This document shows positions 1 through 7,990 of a stretch of DNA of 63,639 bases, one piece after another. The stretch is from Flavobacteriales bacterium (GTDB lineage Bacteria > Bacteroidota > Bacteroidia > Flavobacteriales > JANQLC01): NCBI GenBank assembly GCA_028280815.1, contig JANQLC010000009.1, positions 1 through 63,639 of the forward strand. The letters run 5' to 3'. A program made the translations under genes and the position numbers. Numbering within the stretch: position 1 is the stretch's first letter; each line of letters begins with the position of its first letter. Below the pieces are notes generated by a model that had not been told where the DNA came from, searched no databases, and saw only the letters and a program-made list of their open reading frames with translations.

Positions 1-23
1 TTGACAAACACTAGGTTTTTCCA

Positions 24-31
24 TATCTTTG
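24..31 (+). promoter_or_regulatory. Putative -7 promoter box for the lipoprotein gene
   Basis: TATCTTTG matches the Bacteroidota -7 consensus TAnnTTTG. Transcription would start near position 38, leaving a leader of about 150 nt before the gene at 190. A TTG at position 1 could be part of a -33 element. Confidence 0.45.
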
Positions 32-93
32 CTCAAAGGTAAGAATATAAAGAGTCGTTTTGTGAATGCTAAAAAAACGCAACAAGAGAAGAG

Positions 94-133
94 CTCCCCT
101 CACCGGGAGTTGCCACAATTGGTAAGCGGTGAG
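94..133 (+). promoter_or_regulatory. Possible pseudoknot in a long mRNA leader
   Basis: CTCCC at 94-98 pairs with GGGAG at 105-109. The six-base loop between them, CTCACC (99-104), is perfectly complementary to GGTGAG at 128-133. Together these would form an H-type pseudoknot, or two mutually exclusive hairpins, in the leader of the lipoprotein gene. No known riboswitch class is recognised; function is inference. Confidence 0.3.
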
Positions 134-189
134 TTGTTCCGGTCTGGCATTCAAGGTTAGGCGATCTTTTAGTTATTGAAGGATAAAAA

Positions 190-1107
190 ATGAATTGTGT
201 ATCAAGAATTGCATTCGCATTCGTTGTAGGTGTCGCCCTCTTCTCTTGTAAAAGAGAAGATACTTCGCTCAGTGGGCTCGCCCGAGCCCAATCACGGACA
301 AAGCCCAGCATTCCATTTTATGTCGAGGGAAATGCGTCGGCGAATACGCGCATCCAATCCAAACTGTTGACAACGGCTGAAATTCAAAAAATTGGTCTGC
401 TACACAACAAAGCGCTTAGTAGTGTTCTCAGTGGCTTGAAGCGTAAGAGCGTTTCTCATTTCAAGAGTAATCGCCAAGTTGCCGACCTAATCATCGATGA
501 GTTGGATGGGTTTTGTCGGCGGAATTTTGATTCAAAAGATGAAATTTCTTTTGCCCATCAGTTACTCGTAGGCGAAGTCTCAAAGTGTGCATCGAAAAAC
601 AGCACGACAAATTTATCACCGAGTCAAGCTGTGATAAAAGAAAATTCAGCCCGTTTATCCGAAGATCAAATAGCGCTGTTAAAGGCCTGCTACGATGCTT
701 TAGACTCAGCTTATCAGATTGGCATAGCCTCATCGACGGATAAATTAGATCAAATTCAATGCATTGCTCGAGCTAAGTTACCAGCGGCTCAGGCTCAAGC
801 CGTATGGATTACAGCAGCAGTAGGCAAAGCCTCTTTATCCTATTGGCATAAAAATATAAATGCCTGGCGACGAGCGTTAAATGCCGATGGATGGTTTAGT
901 TGGTGTAAATTGGGAGGGGCCGATGCTGCGGGAGCAGGTAGTTGTGCAGTGGGCGGAGCTGTTGCAGCTGCAATTCCCAGTCTCGGCATAACTCAAGCCG
1001 CCTATATAGGGGGCATAGCCATCGGCGCTGCCGGCGCAAGTGCATATTCTGCCATAGAGCAAATTTGGGATCACTACTGTTGTGGATGTGAAGATAAAGG
1101 TACCTGA
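190..1107 (+). CDS. Secreted lipoprotein with glycine-rich hydrophobic, Cys-containing C-terminus
   Basis: This 305-residue protein is not a family I recognise. The N-terminus is a lipoprotein signal: a short hydrophobic stretch ending in LFSC, with the lipidated Cys near residue 20. Residues about 50-220 are polar and probably helical, with scattered Cys. The last 75 residues change character: WFSWC, then a Gly/Ala-rich, strongly hydrophobic stretch (GGAVAAA, IGGIAIGAAGA), ending in YCCGCEDKGT, with five Cys in this tail. Such glycine-zipper, Cys-containing tails resemble membrane-active bacteriocin domains (for example halocin C8-like), but this is resemblance only. A small multi-span membrane protein follows immediately, in a toxin/immunity-like arrangement. 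The ATG is the first after an upstream -7 box. Certain as a gene, uncertain in function. Confidence 0.75.
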   Translation: MNCVSRIAFAFVVGVALFSCKREDTSLSGLARAQSRTKPSIPFYVEGNASANTRIQSKLLTTAEIQKIGLLHNKALSSVLSGLKRKSVSHFKSNRQVADLIIDELDGFCRRNFDSKDEISFAHQLLVGEVSKCASKNSTTNLSPSQAVIKENSARLSEDQIALLKACYDALDSAYQIGIASSTDKLDQIQCIARAKLPAAQAQAVWITAAVGKASLSYWHKNINAWRRALNADGWFSWCKLGGADAAGAGSCAVGGAVAAAIPSLGITQAAYIGGIAIGAAGASAYSAIEQIWDHYCCGCEDKGT

Positions 1108-1108
1108 G

Positions 1109-1519
1109 ATGGTAAAAGCTGAAAAAGGTGTGAAACAACATGCCAAAAATAGGAGCCTCTGGTTTTGGCTTTTATTTTTTTCGACAACCCTTGCTTCGAT
1201 TGACTTGGTGAACACTTTTGTTTGGAATAAACCTTTTACAACAAGCCATCTCGTCGCCTATCCCATAGCTGTAGCTTTAAGTACAGGTGGTTTCTACTTG
1301 TTAAACAAGTTGATTAGCCGTGTTAAACGATTTCAAATGGTGCTCACCTATTTTATTTCGTTTGCTTTGGTTTGTCTTCTGGTAGGTGGAGGTTTTTATC
1401 CCTTGCTGCGCGCGAGCATGCTCACTGGATTAATCGCTGGAATGGTTTTGGGAACCGTTTTGATAGTCGTCATGCTGGTCGCTAAGCGCTTCAAGCAGAA
1501 AAGGAAACGGCTTATATAG
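1109..1519 (+). CDS. Small multi-span membrane protein, possible partner of the upstream lipoprotein
   Basis: Unrecognised protein of 136 residues with four predicted membrane segments (starting WFWLLFFSTTLASIDL, then LVAYPIAVALS, then the MVLTYFISFALVCLLVG region, then LTGLIAGMVLGTVLIVVML) and a Lys/Arg-rich C-terminus. The ATG at 1109 lies one base after the stop of the lipoprotein gene, so the two are surely co-transcribed and probably translationally coupled. A start at 1082 inside the upstream gene is possible but would add only nine polar residues. Size, topology and position are what an immunity or export helper protein would show; that role is inference. Could also simply be a conserved membrane protein of unknown role. 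Confidence 0.6.
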   Translation: MVKAEKGVKQHAKNRSLWFWLLFFSTTLASIDLVNTFVWNKPFTTSHLVAYPIAVALSTGGFYLLNKLISRVKRFQMVLTYFISFALVCLLVGGGFYPLLRASMLTGLIAGMVLGTVLIVVMLVAKRFKQKRKRLI

Positions 1520-2235
1520 CGCAACTATTTGATCCCGCTCGCGGTTTAAGCCGTTTACCCCATCGTTTTTCATCCGATTCTTTTGAATAGGGCTGTAGTA
1601 TGTCCAGTCGATTCTCCTGTTTTGGTATAGATTGAAAAGCGCTAGGGGAGTACGCGATCGAAATGCATGTAAGGGGTTTTATTTTTCGCCATTCCTTTTG
1701 AAAGGCGAGGTTTATTTTTCGTTCTTGGGAGGCGTCTGAAGGAAGGAGCTTGTTTTTTATCCCCGTGCTGTGTTCCCGTTGCAGGGGTTTAATTGTGGAG
1801 TCAATCATATGGGGAAATTTGGAGCGCAGGCATTTTCCCTACTTCTCTTTGCGTGGCGGGTTTGAAGATTCGATCTTTTTTTGGCTTTGGCTCGGCGCTG
1901 AGAACGCGTTTGTTTTTGGGATTGTATCTTCACGCCGCTTCTCGGGCTGCTAAGGGTATTTTTTGGTGTTTGTCCCTTTGCGAGGGTTTGAGAATGACAC
2001 TCGTTCATGGGCGTTTACCGCTGTGAGGCGCAGTTTGAAAATCGGGGTTGATCCCTTGATCCCGGCCTTTTGTGAAGCCTGGAAGCACAGACCTTATTCG
2101 AGAACTGTGTTCATCTGTCGGCTGCAAGCGTTCAATTTGGTTTTCTGTCGGCTTGGGGGCTGTTCAGCCTTTGGGATTGGAGCGACATCCCTGCTACTGT
2201 ATTTGGACCGACTGGAATCGGGGTTTTCCAAGGCT
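1520..2235. other. Gene-free spacer, 716 bp
   Basis: No convincing gene. Short open frames on both strands have no recognisable composition and overlap each other. The plus strand is T/G-rich (runs such as TTTTATTTTTCGCC), so the purine-rich side is the strand of the leftward sppA gene that ends here. The texture resembles the degenerate spacer repeats described elsewhere in this window. Confidence 0.5.
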
Positions 2236-4002
2236 TTAATCGATGTGCAATGCGAAGGGCAATAGGGCGATTGGACCTTTGTAGGCCTGCAGGCTTTTCA
2301 GCTGTGTGTATGCTTTATACCCTTCTTCTCCGAGCTCCGCTTCCAGTAGCTCGCCTTTGATTCGGGCTCTGAACCCTTTGGTGAATTCATCGAATAATTT
2401 CAGAATGGGGTTTGGGTATTTGGGATAGTTGACTATTTCGTAATCCGATATCTTTGCCCTTTCAGCCGCTGCTGCTATGGCAGCATCCAGCGTGCCCAAT
2501 CTGTCGATTAATTTTAACCGCAACGCATCGCCAGCTGCCCATACGTGTCCTTGTCCGATGGAGTCCACATAAGCTTTTGACAAGCCGCGCCCTTCGGCCA
2601 CTCGGCTGATGAAGAGACGGTAAAAATTCGTTACGCTTTTTTGCAGTGTTTTTCTAAAATTTTGGGCGGTACCCGTGGTCAAACCGTAGGGATGCGAATG
2701 GGCGTTGGTCTGGACGACGGCGGTGTGTATGCCGTGGTGCTCAGCCAGCGCTTTGGCATCGGGTAAAAGAGCGAAAACGCCGATGGAGCCGGTAATCGTA
2801 TTGGGCTCAGCAAAAATTTCGTCCGCGCCGCAGGCGATATAGTATCCGCCTGAAGCGGCGTAGTCCCCCATGGAGACGACGACCGGCTTTCGCTTTTTGG
2901 TCAAGGCTATTTCGTGCCAGATCAGTTCGGAAGCCAAACCGCTACCCCCTGGTGAGCTGATGCGCAGCACCACGGCCTTGACATTTTTGTTCTCGCGCAG
3001 CGCTTTAAAAGTCTTTTGAAACACCCGCTGCCCGATGAAGTTCTCGTCTTCCGATTGGGTATATAGGATTTGACCTTGCGCAAACACTACGGCGATTTGG
3101 TCGCCCGAGCTGTGAGACGGCTTATGGGCTTGGTAGTATGTATCTGTCGAGACAAAGGGAATTTTTTCCCCTGACCCGAGTCCGATCCGGTTTCGCCAGA
3201 TATCGTCGTACGCATCTCGATAGAGCAGGCTGTCGATTAAATGGGCCTGGCGAGCCGCATCGGTAAATAAGCCGTATAGGCTATCGGTTGCGAGCTGTAC
3301 GGCCTCTTCGCTCAACCCCCTTGATTCGGCGATTTCTCCGGCTGTGTTTTTCCAAATCGACCCCAGTAGTGCGGTGAGTTGCTCGCGGTTGGCTGCGCTC
3401 ATGGTGTCTTGCAAGAAGGGTTCCACAGCTGCCTTAAACTTGCCGTGGCGAATCACTTCAAAGTGAATCCCATACCTATCGCCAAAGCTTTTGAGGTAGG
3501 TAACCGAGGCAGCCAGCCCTTTTAAGTTCACGATTCCCAGTGGGCTGGTGTAAATGGAATCCGCTTCGGTACTCAGGTAGTAACCGCCCTGGTCGTACTC
3601 GTCCGAATAGGCGAGGACAGATTTTCCGCTTTTCTTGAAATCCGATAGGGCTGCTCTGATCTCTCCCAATTGTGTGATACCCGCCATCGTCTCGCCGGGC
3701 TCGATGGAAATACCCTTGATCGCATCATCGTTTTTGGCGTATCGGATCGCTTGTAGAATTTGGATCAGACTCTTTTTTTTGCCGTTTGGATTTACCTTTT
3801 CAAGGAGAGAAGTCGTAGAGACCCGATCCCGAATGGGTTTGTCCAATGCGAGCCGTAAAACACTGTTCTTTTTGATCCTATGAGCCTTATGCGTGCTTGT
3901 ACCCAATGCGATAGCCAGGGCGAAGAAGCCAAAGCAAAAAAAGAGAGCCACGAGAAAAACGCCGACGATGGTAGCTAAGACGTATTTTAAGAAGGATCTC
4001 AT
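2236..4002 (-). CDS. sppA: Signal peptide peptidase SppA, 67-kDa type
   Basis: Inner-membrane serine protease that degrades cleaved signal peptides. The 588-residue length fits the duplicated-domain (long) SppA class. An N-terminal membrane anchor covers about residues 7-33. The Ser/Lys dyad is visible: Lys190 in HGKFKAAVEPF and Ser384 in YAASGGYY, followed by TITGSIGVF. The start is placed at the ATG at 4002 (MRSFLKYV) rather than 96 bases further upstream, because a TAnnTTTG box on the minus strand at 4054-4047 predicts a transcript starting near 4040. It is divergent from folK, with overlapping promoters. Confidence 0.93.
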   Translation of the reverse strand: MRSFLKYVLATIVGVFLVALFFCFGFFALAIALGTSTHKAHRIKKNSVLRLALDKPIRDRVSTTSLLEKVNPNGKKKSLIQILQAIRYAKNDDAIKGISIEPGETMAGITQLGEIRAALSDFKKSGKSVLAYSDEYDQGGYYLSTEADSIYTSPLGIVNLKGLAASVTYLKSFGDRYGIHFEVIRHGKFKAAVEPFLQDTMSAANREQLTALLGSIWKNTAGEIAESRGLSEEAVQLATDSLYGLFTDAARQAHLIDSLLYRDAYDDIWRNRIGLGSGEKIPFVSTDTYYQAHKPSHSSGDQIAVVFAQGQILYTQSEDENFIGQRVFQKTFKALRENKNVKAVVLRISSPGGSGLASELIWHEIALTKKRKPVVVSMGDYAASGGYYIACGADEIFAEPNTITGSIGVFALLPDAKALAEHHGIHTAVVQTNAHSHPYGLTTGTAQNFRKTLQKSVTNFYRLFISRVAEGRGLSKAYVDSIGQGHVWAAGDALRLKLIDRLGTLDAAIAAAAERAKISDYEIVNYPKYPNPILKLFDEFTKGFRARIKGELLEAELGEEGYKAYTQLKSLQAYKGPIALLPFALHID

Positions 4003-4032
4003 AGCGGGGTTTTTAAGTGGTTCTGAAAAAAA

Positions 4033-4040
4033 TATCTTTG
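4033..4040 (+). promoter_or_regulatory. -7 promoter box for folK
   Basis: TATCTTTG matches TAnnTTTG. The predicted transcript starts near 4047 and gives a leader of about 14 nt to the TTG start at 4061. Confidence 0.5.
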
Positions 4041-4046
4041 TAGAGA

Positions 4047-4054
4047 CAAAAGTA
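4047..4054 (-). promoter_or_regulatory. -7 promoter box for sppA
   Basis: On the minus strand the sequence reads TACTTTTG, matching TAnnTTTG, with a predicted start near 4040 and a leader of about 38 nt to sppA. It sits only six bases from the folK box on the other strand, so the two polymerases would compete. Confidence 0.45.
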
Positions 4055-4060
4055 TTCATT

Positions 4061-4567
4061 TTGAAGAGATATCGCAGCTTATTGTCTATGGGTAGCAACT
4101 TGGGGGATCGTTTGTATGCGCTCGACCAGGCCTTGGAAAGAATGCGAGAACGACTCGGTGAAATCGCTGAAGTTTCGAGCCTATATGAAACGCCACCCTG
4201 GGGCTTTGAATCGAACCACAGCTTTTACAACTTAGGCGTTTTGCTCGAGACGGTTCTTTCAGCTGATGTGTTGGTGGCAGAGATTTGGGCCATCGAATCG
4301 TCTTTGGGCAGGGTGCGCAGCGAAGCAGCCGGTTACGGCGATCGCGTGATCGACATCGATATCATCTACTTTGAAGATTGGCGCTTGCGGACGGGCAGCT
4401 TGCAGATACCCCATCCAAAGCGCGCTGCGCGTCGGTTTGTTTTGACGCCCCTAGTTGAAATCGCCCCAGATTTCGTCGATCCCGAATGGGGCGTCGACAT
4501 CCAGCAATTGCTCCGAAAAACGCCAGACTTGACAAGGATCGAAAAGATAGGTGACTTTTCCCTATAG
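4061..4567 (+). CDS. folK: 2-amino-4-hydroxy-6-hydroxymethyldihydropteridine pyrophosphokinase
   Basis: Transfers pyrophosphate from ATP to 6-hydroxymethyl-dihydropterin in folate synthesis. Visible family motifs are SMGSNLGDR near the N-terminus, ETPPWGF, and the signature DRVIDIDIIYFEDW followed by IPHPKRAARRFVLTPLVEIAPD. A TTG start at 4061 is chosen because it restores the first beta-strand (KRYRSLLSMGSN) and gives 168 residues, near the family's usual 160; the only nearby ATG, at 4088, would delete that strand. Overlaps the next gene by 17 bases. Confidence 0.9.
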   Translation: MKRYRSLLSMGSNLGDRLYALDQALERMRERLGEIAEVSSLYETPPWGFESNHSFYNLGVLLETVLSADVLVAEIWAIESSLGRVRSEAAGYGDRVIDIDIIYFEDWRLRTGSLQIPHPKRAARRFVLTPLVEIAPDFVDPEWGVDIQQLLRKTPDLTRIEKIGDFSL

Positions 4568-5192
4568 TTACATAGCCATAGAGGGCAATATCGGCGCCGG
4601 AAAAACGGCCTTGGCCGAGTTACTGGCGAAGGAGTATAAGGCCGAATTGATCTTGGAACCCTTTGCGGATAATCCATTTTTATCCAAGTTTTATGAGCAG
4701 CCGGAGAAATACGCGCTTCCGCTCGAGCTGTGCTTTTTAACCCAGCGGTATGTGCATTTGAAGGAGCGGCTCACCCATCCTGAGCGACTCAGATCCCTTG
4801 TGATTTCCGATTGCGATATAAGCAGGTCCTCAATTTTTGCACGGGTGACGCTGCGCAAAGCAGTATATCGGGTCTATCGAACCGTATTTGACCACTTGTG
4901 CTGTGGTTTGATTCGGCCTGAGCTGTACGTTTATCTCTATCAGTCTACTGAGAATTTGAAGCGAAATATTCTAAGGCGGGGCCGGCCTTATGAGCAGTCG
5001 ATCGATTCGGCTTACTTGGATCAGATCAATCGGAGTTATTTTGCATTTTTAAAATCGCAAACCGGCCTAAGGGTCTTGGTATTGGATGTTGATAACATTG
5101 ATTTCGTGAAAGATGCCGATGCCTACCTTCGGGTTAAAAAGGCGCTTGCCGGGTCCTATGATTTGGGCCTGAATTGCGTTGAGCTGAGTTGA
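4551..5192 (+). CDS. Deoxynucleoside kinase (dAK/dGK family)
   Basis: Salvages deoxynucleosides by 5'-phosphorylation. The P-loop GNIGAGKT is at about residues 12-19, and the family's D-x-S-x-x-FA motif appears as DCDISRSSIFA. The lid-type arginine motif LKRNILRRGRPYEQ and a C-terminal VLDVDNIDFV follow. The 213-residue length is typical. GTG start at 4551 inside the end of folK; folK followed by a deoxynucleoside kinase is a common Bacteroidota pairing, so the two are read as one operon. Substrate preference (dA, dG or broader) cannot be told from sequence alone. Confidence 0.88.
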   Translation: MTFPYSYIAIEGNIGAGKTALAELLAKEYKAELILEPFADNPFLSKFYEQPEKYALPLELCFLTQRYVHLKERLTHPERLRSLVISDCDISRSSIFARVTLRKAVYRVYRTVFDHLCCGLIRPELYVYLYQSTENLKRNILRRGRPYEQSIDSAYLDQINRSYFAFLKSQTGLRVLVLDVDNIDFVKDADAYLRVKKALAGSYDLGLNCVELS

Positions 5193-5458
5193 ATTCGGGT
5201 AATCGCAAACCTATTTTTTACGCTCACCTATAATCGAGCGTTTTTAAGCGATGGGGAAGTGGGTATGGCGGATCTTTGAGCTATGCGTTTTCCCAAGTGC
5301 TGGCTCCAGTGCGTATCGGTGATCAAATAATGAACTGCCTTAGGTGTCGACAAGTCTAAGCCTGTCGATTCCCTGTTGAAAATACAGGTCCATGGGACGA
5401 GTGGAAAGAGGGTGGATGCTTGAAATCTGAGCTGTTGTGAAAGGCTTGGCCATCTGAT

Positions 5459-5800
5459 TTATTTGCCAAAGCGGCGGCGGAGTAGGCTGATTAGAAGCGA
5501 CGAAACGATGCTGATGCATTTGCGCCACATACGTCCTCTGCTGTTTTTGTCGAGCCGTAAAAAATTCATTCTATCCTTTGATCGATTGGCTCTTTTCAGG
5601 GCCATAAGCGCCCCTATACTCGCTATGTAGGATATGAGGTTCAAGCCCATGCGAGGCGCCGGGATTTTTGATTCCAATCGCTGGCACTGTTTCCCTATGA
5701 GCGCCTCTGTCATTTCGATCTTTTGTCTGAGTATTTGACGCCTGATTTGGATGTCGTACAGGGTTTTGGTTCTAGGCTTCGTCCTCATTGGATTCGTCAA
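5459..5800 (-). CDS. Small basic protein of the YtxH/holin-like operon
   Basis: A 113-residue, Arg/Lys-rich protein with one moderately hydrophobic segment in the middle (GLNLISYIASIGALMAL). I do not recognise a named domain. It overlaps the upstream holin-like gene by 29 bases and is last in a three-gene leftward operon. Small basic proteins in this third position accompany YtxH and PF07332 genes in other Bacteroidota, which supports that it is real. Likely envelope-associated; role unknown. Confidence 0.6.
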   Translation of the reverse strand: MTNPMRTKPRTKTLYDIQIRRQILRQKIEMTEALIGKQCQRLESKIPAPRMGLNLISYIASIGALMALKRANRSKDRMNFLRLDKNSRGRMWRKCISIVSSLLISLLRRRFGK

Positions 5801-6152
5801 AAAACAATTGGGTTATCAGTCTTCCCATGCGACTTTGAATCAGCTTTCCCCCCTTGCACAAAGAGGTGATCGCCAGTAGTAGGGCGAGCAGTCCGACTGC
5901 TAGGAAGCCCAAACCCTCTGACTCCAGTAGATCGCTCAGCCAAAATGCCAGAGCGAGAAAGAGGAAGACGAAGGCCAAAAACGCAAGGGATCCAACTATG
6001 AGGGCTTGCGCAGCCATCGAAAACAGTTTGATCAGCTTTTCAGTCGTGTCCAGTTTGAGAAGCGCCAACCGATAAGCCACGTACTTCTTAATGTAAACAC
6101 TTGTTTCAGAGATGTAGGCGATGAGTTGGTCGATGTGTTGTCTTGGGTTCAT
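5772..6152 (-). CDS. Putative superfamily III holin-like membrane protein (PF07332 type)
   Basis: A 126-residue protein with an N-terminal amphipathic part (IDQLIAYISETSVYIKKYVAYRLALLKLDTTEKL) and two strong membrane hairpins (ALIVGSLAFLAFVFLFLALAF, then GLGFLAVGLLALLLAITSL) ending in a charged tail. This layout matches the phage_holin_3_6/DUF1469 family, which in chromosomal settings is an envelope protein and not a lysis protein. It is the second gene of the operon, 27 bases after the YtxH gene. Confidence 0.75.
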   Translation of the reverse strand: MNPRQHIDQLIAYISETSVYIKKYVAYRLALLKLDTTEKLIKLFSMAAQALIVGSLAFLAFVFLFLALAFWLSDLLESEGLGFLAVGLLALLLAITSLCKGGKLIQSRMGRLITQLFFDESNEDEA

Positions 6153-6179
6153 GGCGTCGGCGACACAGCGGAATCGCTT

Positions 6180-6551
6180 CTACGGATGCGATTCGTCGAC
6201 TTCCGCCTCTACGTCGCTCAAGCGTTCATTCGCTTTTTTTACACCCGATTCAAAGGATTCGTGGGGGCTATACTTTTTTCTCTTCAGCCTGTCGCGGTAC
6301 TTGTCTTTTAAGTCCCTCACCGTTTCTGTGGCCTTGTCCTTTAATCTGTCGGCGGTTTCAGAGAGGCGTTCGCTGACCTTTTCCACAGCCTCATCGACCT
6401 TCGTCTTTAAATCGGCTCCCTTGGACTTGGCGCGCTCAGCGGTCTCCTTTCTCCAATCTCTACCCCTATCGCTGTTTAGCCAAAAACCGGCGGCCATGCC
6501 TGCAGCTGCACCGGCTAAAAATGATAAAAATCCTCTTTTGTTCGCTCCCAT
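6180..6551 (-). CDS. YtxH domain protein
   Basis: 123 residues. An N-terminal membrane segment with glycines (GFLSFLAGAAAGMAAGFWL) is followed by a long, highly charged helical region with repeated K/E/D patterns (RLSETADRLKDKATETVRDLKDKY), typical of YtxH proteins, which are often induced by stress. First gene of a three-gene operon with the holin-like and basic proteins. I do not find a clear TAnnTTTG box upstream. Confidence 0.82.
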   Translation of the reverse strand: MGANKRGFLSFLAGAAAGMAAGFWLNSDRGRDWRKETAERAKSKGADLKTKVDEAVEKVSERLSETADRLKDKATETVRDLKDKYRDRLKRKKYSPHESFESGVKKANERLSDVEAEVDESHP

Positions 6552-6984
6552 AATCGTTTCTTATAGATTAAAATCTTATTTCTAATAAGGGAAAGTATCA
6601 AAATCTATTCCACTTTAAGCGATTGGATCTCTTTCTGTTTTGGATGGGTCTCCATCCCGTTTATACCCGGTCGAATCCATGCCAATATAAGTTCTTTGGA
6701 ATCCAGATCTAAAAAACCCACAATTTGCATTTGCGCGGCTGCTAAGGTAAAAATTGGCTGAAACTTGCGGTGGGTTTTTCCATAGGTTTTTCTTATCGAA
6801 TAGTTGAACTAACTGATGGTGTATAAGCCCTTGTACGTCATTAAAAGCTGTTTTTTTATCGGTTTTGGCTGTATTTCAAAGCACCTACGCCAGAGTGTTA
6901 GGCAGCGCCCGCGATGGGGGTGTTTCGGTTTGTTGAAGGGGGGATTGCAACTGTAAAGGCAAAACGATTAAATTGGCCGCAGCG
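6552..6984. other. Intergenic region, 433 bp, no gene seen
   Basis: Separates the divergent ytxH operon and the dCMP deaminase gene. AT-rich near ytxH. No RNA gene, strong hairpin or coding frame is supported. Confidence 0.5.
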
Positions 6985-7425
6985 ATGCGTAGAAAACAGT
7001 TGGTTTATGATAAGGCCTATTTGCGAATGGCTTTGGAGTGGGCTAAGCTCTCCCATTGCAAGCGCAAGCAGGTGGGCGCCCTAATCGTGAAGGATCGAAT
7101 GATCATTTCAGATGGCTATAACGGTACGCCGAGCGGCTTTGAAAATGAGTGTGAGGATGAGAGCGGTTTGACGAAGTGGTATGTTTTGCACGCCGAGGCC
7201 AATGCGATACTAAAAGTCGCCAGCTCTACCCACAGCTGCGAAGGAGCTACTTTGTACATTACGGTAGCCCCGTGTCGGGCCTGCAGCAAACTCATCCACC
7301 AAGCCGGTATCAAAAGGGTGGTGTACTTGCGCACTTATACGGATGGGAGTGGTATCGCGTTTTTAGAAAGGGCTGATGTACAGGTAGATCAGATCGGTGA
7401 GGGTGTGTTGAGCGCTGATTTATAA
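6985..7425 (+). CDS. dCMP deaminase (ComEB type)
   Basis: Deaminates dCMP to dUMP, feeding thymidylate synthesis. Zinc-binding cytidine deaminase motifs are present: HAEANA with the catalytic His/Glu, and PCRACSKL with the two Cys ligands. The allosteric or nucleotide-binding region YNGTPSGFENECED matches the dCMP deaminase family. ATG at 6985 (MRRKQLVYDKAYLRMA) agrees with family starts; a TTG 12 bases upstream is less likely. 146 residues, normal length. Confidence 0.9.
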   Translation: MRRKQLVYDKAYLRMALEWAKLSHCKRKQVGALIVKDRMIISDGYNGTPSGFENECEDESGLTKWYVLHAEANAILKVASSTHSCEGATLYITVAPCRACSKLIHQAGIKRVVYLRTYTDGSGIAFLERADVQVDQIGEGVLSADL

Positions 7426-7469
7426 AATGATCTAAAAACCACTTTGGTCATAATAGATAGGGTATTTTT

Positions 7470-7958
7470 TTATCTCATCCAGATCCAGTCTTGAACGCCA
7501 TAGGCGCCCGGTTTGTCAAGGGGCCGGTGTTTTCGTATGTAAAATTCGATTTCATCCGGCTCCAAATCCTTGAAATACACCTTGGCCCTATCGCAAAAAA
7601 CCCGGCTTTGCCGGTTGCTTTTCACGGCCACTGCGGTGATCACCTCGTGCACATCCCCCGACAAACCCCTCAGCATGTCAAAAGCCTGTGATTCGTCCTC
7701 GGGTTTGCCAAAAGTCTTTCCGCGATGCCATACCACCGTATCTGCGGTCAGTACGATTTCGCCTTTGTCGGGCTGAAAGGCCTCGGATTTCAAGGCTGCT
7801 AAATGGGTGGCAATCACTGCTCCCTGCAAAGCGGTTGGAAAGCGCTCGTCTATCTTTTTCACCCGAACTTCAAAGGGAATTCCGAGCCGCTGCAACAATT
7901 GCTTTCGCCACGGTGACCCCGAACCGAGAATCAGCTCGCCATCCTCGGGCCTACGCAT
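7470..7958 (-). CDS. maf: Maf-like nucleotide pyrophosphatase, C-terminally shortened
   Basis: Maf proteins hydrolyse nucleoside triphosphates (dTTP/UTP-type or modified nucleotides). N-terminal GSGSPWRKQLL, central VLTADTVV and late DKPGAYGVQ are conserved. The protein ends after QDWIWMR at residue 162, whereas the family normally runs to about 185-195 residues with a final GSY-N-V-GLP segment, which is absent here and not obvious in the other frames downstream. Either a recent truncation or a tolerated short form. Third gene of a leftward operon after DUF2520 and kdsC, a frequent Bacteroidota order. Confidence 0.8.
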   Translation of the reverse strand: MRRPEDGELILGSGSPWRKQLLQRLGIPFEVRVKKIDERFPTALQGAVIATHLAALKSEAFQPDKGEIVLTADTVVWHRGKTFGKPEDESQAFDMLRGLSGDVHEVITAVAVKSNRQSRVFCDRAKVYFKDLEPDEIEFYIRKHRPLDKPGAYGVQDWIWMR

Positions 7959-7990
7959 CGGTCAGCAGCCGCTGGGTGCTGTGTTTTGGT

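Noticed and set aside
1750-2265. Three overlapping short plus-strand frames
   Set aside because: Mutually overlapping, no start signal, biased composition; treated as spacer.
5772-6551. Phage lysis cassette
   Set aside because: The holin-like protein belongs to a chromosomal envelope family, sits with YtxH, and no endolysin or phage gene is nearby.
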